Positions 1 to 5,242 of a stretch of DNA of 6,511 bases are shown one piece after another. The stretch's first letter is position 1. Every line of letters starts with the position of its first letter. This stretch comes from Candidatus Rokubacteria bacterium RIFCSPLOWO2_02_FULL_72_37 (lineage in GTDB: Bacteria > Methylomirabilota > Methylomirabilia > Rokubacteriales > CSP1-6). A model generated the notes under the pieces. That model made no database searches. It worked only from the letters and a program-made list of their open reading frames with translations, and was not told the DNA's origin. Location: contig MGCE01000165.1 in the NCBI GenBank assembly GCA_001790315.1, positions 1 through 6,511 on the forward strand. Reading direction: 5' to 3'. A program made the position numbers and the translations under genes.

Positions 1-9
1 CGCGCGCGG

Positions 10-1275
10 CTACCCGCGCGTGAAGCGGAACTCGCCGGACTCGATGAGGCGGCGGTACGAGCCGAAGCGCGCCTCGGCGTCCTCGATCTTGTCCAGGGGG
101 GAATCCGGGTTTTCGATGCCACTATAAGTCTGTATCAGGTTGTACACGGTGTCCCGCTGCGCGGGCACGCGTCCGGCGTCGCGGATGAGGCGGCAGAGCT
201 CGCCCGGCCCCACCAGCTGCCCGTATTGCGCGCCCGCGGAGGTCGAGATCGACTCGTTGATGAGGGTGCCACCGAGGTCGTTGGTGCCCGCGTCGAGCAG
301 GACCTGCGCCAACTTGGGCCCTTCCTTGACCCACGAGCACTGGACGTTGCGGAAGGTCGCGCCCAGCATGAGCCGCGCGAGGGCGTGCAGCACGACCACC
401 TCGATGCCGCTCGCGCCCGGACGCACGCCCGGCACGAGCCCCTTGCCGTACATCGGCGCCTCCCAGTGGATGAGCGAGAGCGGCACGAACTCGGTGAAGC
501 CGCCCGTGTCCTTCTGGATGGCCCGGAGCAGCGCCATGTGACGCACCCAGTGGGCGGGCGTCTCGATGTGGCCGTACATGATCGTCGACGTCGTGCGGAT
601 GCCGAGGGCGTGCGCCGTCGTGATGACGTCCACCCACTGGTCGACGGTGATCCGGCCGCGCGCGATGACGTCCCGGATCTCCTGGTCGAGGATCTCCGCC
701 GAGGTTCCCGGCAGCGTGCCGAGCCCCGCGTCCTTCAGCTCGGCGAGGTACTCCCGGATCGGGAGCCCCGAGCGCACCGAGCCGTACAGGACCTCCTCCG
801 GCGAGAACGCGTGGACGTGGATGTCGGGCAGCGCGGTCTTGATCGCCCGCGTGAGGTCGATGTAGTAACGGCCGTCGAGCTTCGGCGGCAGCCCCGCCTG
901 GATGCACACCTCGGTGGCGCCGAGGTCCCACGCCTCCCGGGCGCGGCGGACGACCTCGGCGACGGGCAGGAAGTAGCCCTCCTCCTCGCGATGATCGCGG
1001 CTGAACGCGCAGAACGTGCAGTGCTTGATGCACACGTTGGTGAAGTTCACGTTCCGGTTGACGACGAAGGTGACCACGTCGCCGACCTGCCGGCGCCGGA
1101 GCTCGTCGGCGACGAGCGTGAGCGCGTGCAGGTCGCGCCCGCGCGCGCCCGCGAGGGCGATGCCCTCGTCGATGGACACCTCGCCCTCGTCCAGCGCGCG
1201 CGCGAGGATGCGCCGGGTGGCGCGGGAGACGCGATCGAGAGACACGAGGAGGCTACCAGCGTCGCCAGTGTTCAT
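10..1275 (-). CDS. cofH: FO synthase subunit 2 (CofH), 5-amino-6-(D-ribitylamino)uracil--L-tyrosine 4-hydroxyphenyl transferase
   Basis: This is the radical-SAM enzyme that joins the hydroxybenzyl part of tyrosine to 5-amino-6-(D-ribitylamino)uracil, the first step towards FO, the deazaflavin of coenzyme F420. The protein is 421 aa in the cytosol. The cluster-binding motif CIKHCTFC has cysteines at residues 82, 86 and 89, preceded by NRNVNFTN. Further CofH-type signatures are HVHAFSPEEV (about 153-162), LPGTSAEIL (188-196), TIMYGHIETP (231-240), GGFTEFVPL (258-266) and NDLGGTLINESIS (332-344). I start at the ATG at 1275 because a GAGG sits six bases upstream. The frame is open to an ATG at 1320, but the extra 15 residues (MSRRGWTHAASSRTR) look like cofG coding read in another frame. 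The start overlaps the end of cofG by 23 bases, implying coupled translation. The last ~43 residues extend beyond where I recall most CofH proteins and the FbiC C-terminal half ending. Stop is TAG at 10-12. The family call is very secure; substrate use is inferred from the family. Confidence 0.96.
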   Translation of the reverse strand: MNTGDAGSLLVSLDRVSRATRRILARALDEGEVSIDEGIALAGARGRDLHALTLVADELRRRQVGDVVTFVVNRNVNFTNVCIKHCTFCAFSRDHREEEGYFLPVAEVVRRAREAWDLGATEVCIQAGLPPKLDGRYYIDLTRAIKTALPDIHVHAFSPEEVLYGSVRSGLPIREYLAELKDAGLGTLPGTSAEILDQEIRDVIARGRITVDQWVDVITTAHALGIRTTSTIMYGHIETPAHWVRHMALLRAIQKDTGGFTEFVPLSLIHWEAPMYGKGLVPGVRPGASGIEVVVLHALARLMLGATFRNVQCSWVKEGPKLAQVLLDAGTNDLGGTLINESISTSAGAQYGQLVGPGELCRLIRDAGRVPAQRDTVYNLIQTYSGIENPDSPLDKIEDAEARFGSYRRLIESGEFRFTRG

Positions 1276-2395
1276 GCGAGTCCTCGACGAGGCCGCGTGC
1301 GTCCAGCCACGCCGCGACACGCGGGCGCAGCGCTTCGTCCACGAACTCCGGGCGCGTCGCGAACTCGGGATAGATCGCGAGGCGCTCGCGCAGGACGAAA
1401 CCCTGGCTCTCGGTCGCTCGGCGCAGTTCCGGGATCAGCGGCCACGGCTTCTCTGGGTTGATGTGATCGAGCGTGAGCGGCGAGATGCCGCCCCAGTCGT
1501 TGAGCCCCGCCGCGAGCAGCCGCGGATAGACCTCGGGCGAGAGGTTCGGCGGAGCCTGGAGGTTGACGCCGGGCCCGAGCAGGAGCCGCGCGACCGCGAG
1601 GGTCCGGAGCAGATCCTCGAGCGAGGGCTCGGGGTGGTCCCGCATCGGGATGCGCGGCTTGGCCCGGAAGTTCTGGACGATCACCTCCTGCACGTGGCCG
1701 TAGCGCTCGTGCAGGTCACGGATCGCGGCGAGCGTGTCGACCCGCTCGCGCGGTGTCTCGCCGATGCCGATGAGGATCCCCGTGGTGAACGGGATCGCGA
1801 GCTTGCCGGCGAGCTCGAGCGTCCGGAGCCGCCGCGCGGGCACCTTGTCGGGTGCCTGGTCGTGGGCCATGCCGCGGCCGAGCAGCCGCTCGGAGACCGT
1901 CTCCAGCATGAGCCCCATGCTCACGGTGACCTCGCGCAGCGCGGCCAGGTCGCGCTCGGTCATCAGGCCGGGGTTGGCGTGCGGCAGGAGCGGCGACTCC
2001 GCCAGCACGCGCGCGCAGACGGCGCGGAGGTAGCCGAGCGTGGTGCGATGGCCGTGCCGCCGCAGCATCTCACGGTGCTCGGCGAAGCGCGCCTCGGGCT
2101 TGTCCCCGAGCGAGAACAGCGCCTCCTTGGCGCCGAGCCGCCCACCCGCCTGCGCGAGGGCCACGACCTCGTCGGGCGTGAGCGTGCGCGCGCCGGGCTC
2201 GCCCGGATCGCGCCGGAAGGTGCAGTAGCCGCAGTCGTCGCGGCAGAGCGTGGTGAGGGGCACGAAGACCTTGGCCGAGAAGGTCACGGTACGGCCGCGG
2301 CCGCGGTCGCGCACCTCGCCGGCGCGCGCGCAGAGCTGGGCGAGGCCCTCGGGCGGCGTCTCGATCAGCGCGCACGCCTCCGCGTGCGAGATCAC
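1253..2395 (-). CDS. cofG: FO synthase subunit 1 (CofG), 7,8-didemethyl-8-hydroxy-5-deazariboflavin synthase
   Basis: This radical-SAM enzyme closes the ring of the CofH product, with loss of ammonia, to give FO. With a GTG start it is 380 aa, a normal size for a stand-alone CofG. The cluster motif is CRDDCGYC with cysteines at residues 51, 55 and 58. CofG-type motifs follow in order: LFSLGDKPE (93-101), LPHANPGLM (137-145), SMGLMLET (159-166), TTGILIGIGET (204-214), EVIVQNFRAKP (237-247), LQAPPNL (279-285) and NDWGGISPLT (299-308). The GTG at 2395 overlaps the stop of the upstream oxidoreductase in a GTGA, and GGAGG lies five bases before it. The reading frame stays open upstream to 2992, but that extension is the oxidoreductase gene read in another frame and is low-complexity Arg/Ala. 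Stop is TAG at 1253-1255, after cofH has already started. Order and orientation match the N-terminal half of the fused actinobacterial FbiC. The call is very secure. Confidence 0.96.
   Translation of the reverse strand: MISHAEACALIETPPEGLAQLCARAGEVRDRGRGRTVTFSAKVFVPLTTLCRDDCGYCTFRRDPGEPGARTLTPDEVVALAQAGGRLGAKEALFSLGDKPEARFAEHREMLRRHGHRTTLGYLRAVCARVLAESPLLPHANPGLMTERDLAALREVTVSMGLMLETVSERLLGRGMAHDQAPDKVPARRLRTLELAGKLAIPFTTGILIGIGETPRERVDTLAAIRDLHERYGHVQEVIVQNFRAKPRIPMRDHPEPSLEDLLRTLAVARLLLGPGVNLQAPPNLSPEVYPRLLAAGLNDWGGISPLTLDHINPEKPWPLIPELRRATESQGFVLRERLAIYPEFATRPEFVDEALRPRVAAWLDARGLVEDSHEHWRRW
1282..1285 (-). promoter_or_regulatory. Ribosome binding site of cofH
   Basis: On the minus strand this reads GAGG, six bases before the ATG at 1275. 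It lies inside the 3' end of cofG. It is the main reason for choosing the ATG at 1275 over the in-frame ATG at 1320. Confidence 0.6.
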
Positions 2396-3360
2396 GCCCG
2401 CCTCCGCGGGAGCCGCGCGCGCACGGCCTCGGCGAAGCGCTCCATGTTCGCCAGCACGGCCCGCAGGTCCGGCACGGTCGGATCGAAGACGAAGTGGCTG
2501 ACGCCGACCGCCGCGTAGCGGCGGACGTCCTCCGTGACCTCGGCGGCCGTGCCCTGGAAGAGCGGGCGCTCGCCGGCCGCGGCCTTCGCGCGCGGGCTTC
2601 GCACCTGCATCGGGCAGCGGAGCGTCAGCGTGATCGCCCGCGGGTCGCGGCCCGCCGCGAGCGCCGCGTGGTGGATCCGCTTCACCTTCTCCGCGTACTC
2701 GTCGGGAAGGAGGAGCGCCGGGGCGCGCAGGCCGATCGGGTGCCAGGCGTCGCCGAGCGTGCCGGCGCGCCGGCACGCGGCGTCGGTGTGGCCGCCGATC
2801 CAGATCGGGATGCCGCCGCGCTGCGCGGGCTTGGGCAGGGCGTGGACGTCGCGGACCGTGTAGTGGCGGCCCTCGAACGTCACGGGATCCGCGGTCCAGC
2901 AGAGCCGCATGAGCCGCAGGTACTCGTCGGTCACGGCGCCGCGCGCCTCGAACGGCGGCGCGCCGAGCGCCTCGAACTCCTCGCGCAGCCACCCGACGCC
3001 GGCGCCGAGGATCACCCGCCCGCGCGAGAGCTGGTCGATCGTGGCGAGCGTCTTCGCGGTGACGAGCGGGTTGCGGTAGGGGACGACGAGTACGCTCGTG
3101 CCGAGGCGGATCCGCCGGGTCGCGTGCGCGAGCGCGCCCAGCATCGCGAGCGGCTCGAGGTAGTCCTGCGCGGCGCCGCCCGCGAGCCGGCCCGTCGGCG
3201 AATAGGGGTACCGCGAGCCCGCCATGGAAACCGGCAGCACGACGTGGTCGGTGACGAAGACAGAGTCGTAGCGGAGCGCCTCCGCGCGCTCGGCGAGACG
3301 TATCACGAGGTCCGGCCGCGCGAGCGGCCCGCGGCCTGGAAGCGCGAACCCGAACTTCAA
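2392..3360 (-). CDS. LLM-class (luciferase-like) F420-dependent oxidoreductase
   Basis: This is a 322-aa TIM-barrel protein of the bacterial luciferase-like superfamily, whose members use F420H2/F420 or FMN for hydride transfer. It resembles the subgroup annotated as probable F420-dependent oxidoreductase, TIGR03619 type (recognised by eye). Visible signatures are MKFGFALPG at the N terminus, VFVTDHVVLP (34-43), YPYSPTGR (51-58), RIRLGTSVLVVPYRNP (83-98), QLSRGRVILGAGVGWLREEF (110-129), the PKP..G.PIWIGG segment (176-190) and GDAWHPIG (203-210). There is no signal peptide or membrane segment. The start is a TTG: after an in-frame TGA at 3415-3417 it is the first possible start codon, it has a GGAGG seven bases upstream, and it gives the canonical N terminus. 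It is the first gene of a three-gene operon and overlaps cofG by four bases. That neighbourhood favours F420 over FMN as cofactor. The substrate cannot be told from sequence. Confidence 0.9.
   Translation of the reverse strand: MKFGFALPGRGPLARPDLVIRLAERAEALRYDSVFVTDHVVLPVSMAGSRYPYSPTGRLAGGAAQDYLEPLAMLGALAHATRRIRLGTSVLVVPYRNPLVTAKTLATIDQLSRGRVILGAGVGWLREEFEALGAPPFEARGAVTDEYLRLMRLCWTADPVTFEGRHYTVRDVHALPKPAQRGGIPIWIGGHTDAACRRAGTLGDAWHPIGLRAPALLLPDEYAEKVKRIHHAALAAGRDPRAITLTLRCPMQVRSPRAKAAAGERPLFQGTAAEVTEDVRRYAAVGVSHFVFDPTVPDLRAVLANMERFAEAVRARLPRRRA
2401..2405 (-). promoter_or_regulatory. Ribosome binding site of cofG
   Basis: On the minus strand this reads GGAGG, five bases before the GTG at 2395 and inside the last codons of the oxidoreductase gene. 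It fixes the cofG start at the GTGA overlap and rules out the long upstream extension of the frame. Confidence 0.7.
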
Positions 3361-3427
3361 CGACGTTCCTCCGGGAGAGTGTGGAACGCTCCGACGGCGC
3401 CGGCGCCTATGGTATCACTAAGCAGGT
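3361..3427. promoter_or_regulatory. Divergent intergenic region between the F420 operon and mnmG
   Basis: These 67 bases are the only non-coding stretch of any length in the window and separate two outward-facing transcription units. In-frame stops on each side (TAA at 3419-3421 for mnmG, TGA at 3415-3417 for the oxidoreductase) bound the region. It contains a 12-base perfect palindrome, GGCGCCGGCGCC, at 3396-3407. A small AT-rich pocket follows at about 3408-3422 and contains TATGGT, a weak match to a -10 box on the plus strand. I cannot place a convincing -35 box on either strand, so promoters are inferred from layout rather than read from motifs. At least one promoter may lie partly inside the neighbouring coding sequence. 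Confidence 0.4.
3368..3372 (-). promoter_or_regulatory. Ribosome binding site deciding the TTG start of the oxidoreductase
   Basis: On the minus strand this reads GGAGG (GGAGGA with the next base), seven bases before the TTG at 3360. No ATG, GTG or TTG occurs between the in-frame TGA at 3415-3417 and this TTG, so the strong site and the TTG belong together. Confidence 0.75.
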
Positions 3428-5242
3428 ATGCAATCCTTCGACGTCGTCGTGGTGGGCGCGGGCCACGCGGGCTGCGAAGCCGCGCTCGCGGCCGCGCGCA
3501 TGGGCTGCCGCACGCTCCTGCTCACGATGCGCCTCGACGCGATCGGGCAGATGTCGTGCAACCCCGCCGTCGGGGGCACCGCGAAGGGGCACCTGGTGCG
3601 CGAGATCGACGCCCTCGGCGGCGAGATGGGCCGCAACACCGACCGCGCCGCGATCCAGCTCAAGACGCTCAACGCCTCGCGCGGCCCCGCGGTGCGCTCG
3701 ACGCGGGCGCAGTGCGACCGCGTGCGCTACCGCGCGGCGATGAAGCGGACGGTCGAGACCGAGCCCCGGCTCGAGGTCCGGCAGGGCCAGGCGGTCCGCT
3801 TCGTGCTCGCCGGTGGGCGCGTCGCCGGCGTCGAGGACCGGCTGGGCGTCCGCTGCGGCGCGCGCGCGGTCGTGGTCACCGCGGGCACGTTCCTGCGCGG
3901 CCTGATCCACGTGGGCCTGGCGCGCGAGAGCGCCGGCCGCATGGGCGAGCTCGCGGCGGTGGACCTCTCCGACGCGCTCCGCGACCTCGGCCTGCGGCTG
4001 GGCCGCCTCAAGACCGGCACCTCGCCGCGGCTCCGCCGCGCGACGATCGACTTCGCCGGGCTCGACGCGCAGTGGGGCGACGAGGTGCCGCGGCCGTTCC
4101 ACTGGGCGACGCGGCGCCTCCCGCTCCCGCAGGTCGCGTGCCATCTGACGTACACCACGCCGGAGACGCACGCGATCATCCGCGCGAACCTGGACCGGTC
4201 GCCTCTGTACTCCGGCGTCATCGCCGCCCCCGGCGTGCGCTCCTGCCCGTCGATCGAGGACAAGGTGATGCGCTTCGCCGACCGCGAGCGGCACCAGGTC
4301 GTGCTCGAGCCCGACGGCCTCGAGACCGAGGAGGTCTACGCCAACGGGATCTCGACGAGCCTGCCCGTGGACGTCCAGGAGCGGCTCGTGCGCTCGATCC
4401 CCGGCCTCGGGCGCGCGGAGATCATGCGGCCCGGCTACGCGATCGAGTACGACTTCGTGGATCCGACGCAGCTCGCGCCGACGCTCGAGAGCCGCGACGT
4501 GCCCGGCCTGTGGCTGGCCGGCCAGGTGAACGGGACGACCGGCTACGAGGAGGCGGCGGCGCTCGGGCTCTGGGCGGGGATCAACGCCGCGTGCGCCGCG
4601 CGCGATCGGGAACCGTTCCTGCCGGACCGCTCGGAGGCCTACATGGCGGTCCTCGTCGACGATCTCGTGACCAAGGGGACGCTCGAGCCGTACCGGATGT
4701 TCACCTCGCGCGCCGAGTACCGGCTGCTGCTGCGCGAGGACAACGCCGACCTCCGGCTCGTCCCGCGGGGGCACCGGCTCGGGCTCGTCTCGCGCGCGCG
4801 CCTGGAGGCCGTCGAGGCGCGGCGCGCGCGGACCACCGAAGAGCTGGCGCGGCTCCGCACGGCGCGCGTGGCCGGCGTGCCGCTGCTCCAGCTCCTCCGG
4901 CGGCCCGACGTGACGTACGCCGACCTCGGGCGCCTCGACCCGGCGACGCGCGTGGACGACGAGGTCGCGCGACAGGTCGAGGTCGCGGCCAAGTACGAGG
5001 GCTACATCCGCCGCATGCTGGACGAGATCGAGCGCTTCAAGCGCGAGGAGACGCGTCTGATCCCCGCGGAGCTCGACTACGCCACCGTGCCCGGGCTGTC
5101 CACCGAGATCCGGGAGCGGCTCGCGCGCGCGCGGCCGCGCTCGCTCGGTCAGGCCTCGCGTGTGCCCGGCGTGACGCCGGCGGCGGTCGCGATCGTGGCG
5201 GTGTGGTGCCACCGGCTCGAGCGGGTCGCCGCCGCCCGGTGA
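3428..5242 (+). CDS. mnmG: tRNA uridine-5-carboxymethylaminomethyl(34) synthesis enzyme MnmG (GidA)
   Basis: MnmG works with the GTPase MnmE to put (carboxymethyl)aminomethyl groups on the wobble uridine of certain tRNAs, using FAD, NADH and a methylenetetrahydrofolate-derived carbon. The protein is 604 aa, slightly shorter than the usual 610-630. The FAD-binding GAGHAGCEAA lies at 10-19. It is followed by GQMSCNPAVGG (40-50), KGHLVREIDALGG (53-65), AGTFLRGLIHVGL (152-164), CPSIEDKVMRFADR (273-286), NGISTSLPVDVQ (306-317), RPGYAIEYDF (334-343) and AGQVNGTTGYEEAAALG (364-380). C-terminal family motifs are MFTSRAEYRLLLREDNADLRL near 424-444, KYEGYI (522-527) and GQASRVPGVTPAA (574-586). Cysteines 44 and 273 match the two conserved cysteines I recall at E. 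coli 47 and 277. The ATG at 3428 is fixed by an in-frame TAA three codons upstream; the ribosome site before it (AGCAGG, very close) is weak. Oddities are Ser199 in LKTGTSPR, where the family usually has Pro, and a shortened linker near 475-490. It overlaps the transporter gene by four bases. Confidence 0.98.
   Translation: MQSFDVVVVGAGHAGCEAALAAARMGCRTLLLTMRLDAIGQMSCNPAVGGTAKGHLVREIDALGGEMGRNTDRAAIQLKTLNASRGPAVRSTRAQCDRVRYRAAMKRTVETEPRLEVRQGQAVRFVLAGGRVAGVEDRLGVRCGARAVVVTAGTFLRGLIHVGLARESAGRMGELAAVDLSDALRDLGLRLGRLKTGTSPRLRRATIDFAGLDAQWGDEVPRPFHWATRRLPLPQVACHLTYTTPETHAIIRANLDRSPLYSGVIAAPGVRSCPSIEDKVMRFADRERHQVVLEPDGLETEEVYANGISTSLPVDVQERLVRSIPGLGRAEIMRPGYAIEYDFVDPTQLAPTLESRDVPGLWLAGQVNGTTGYEEAAALGLWAGINAACAARDREPFLPDRSEAYMAVLVDDLVTKGTLEPYRMFTSRAEYRLLLREDNADLRLVPRGHRLGLVSRARLEAVEARRARTTEELARLRTARVAGVPLLQLLRRPDVTYADLGRLDPATRVDDEVARQVEVAAKYEGYIRRMLDEIERFKREETRLIPAELDYATVPGLSTEIRERLARARPRSLGQASRVPGVTPAAVAIVAVWCHRLERVAAAR

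Noticed and set aside
1253..2395. CofG/CofH as menaquinone (futalosine) pathway enzymes MqnC/MqnE
   Set aside because: The motifs LPHANPGLM, QNFRAKP and NDWGGISPLT in one protein and NDLGGTL with YGH in the other fit the FO synthase pair, and the linked F420-type oxidoreductase agrees.
226..2518. Plus-strand open frames of 411 and 500 codons across cofH and cofG
   Set aside because: They are antisense shadows of two clearly identified radical-SAM genes and show only Arg/Asp/Ala/His-rich sequence without motifs.
2396..2992. Apparent 199-residue N-terminal extension of CofG
   Set aside because: It is the oxidoreductase gene read in a shifted frame, with low-complexity Arg/Ala-rich sequence. 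The GTG at 2395 with its ribosome site gives a normal-sized CofG.
3396..3407. The GGCGCCGGCGCC palindrome as a transcription terminator
   Set aside because: It has no loop or following T-run, and it lies between two divergent starts rather than downstream of a gene.
3407..5212. A 601-codon open frame antisense to mnmG
   Set aside because: It mirrors mnmG almost exactly, its translation is Arg/Ala/His/Glu-rich low complexity, and mnmG has unmistakable family motifs. Long antisense frames are expected when third positions are nearly all G/C.
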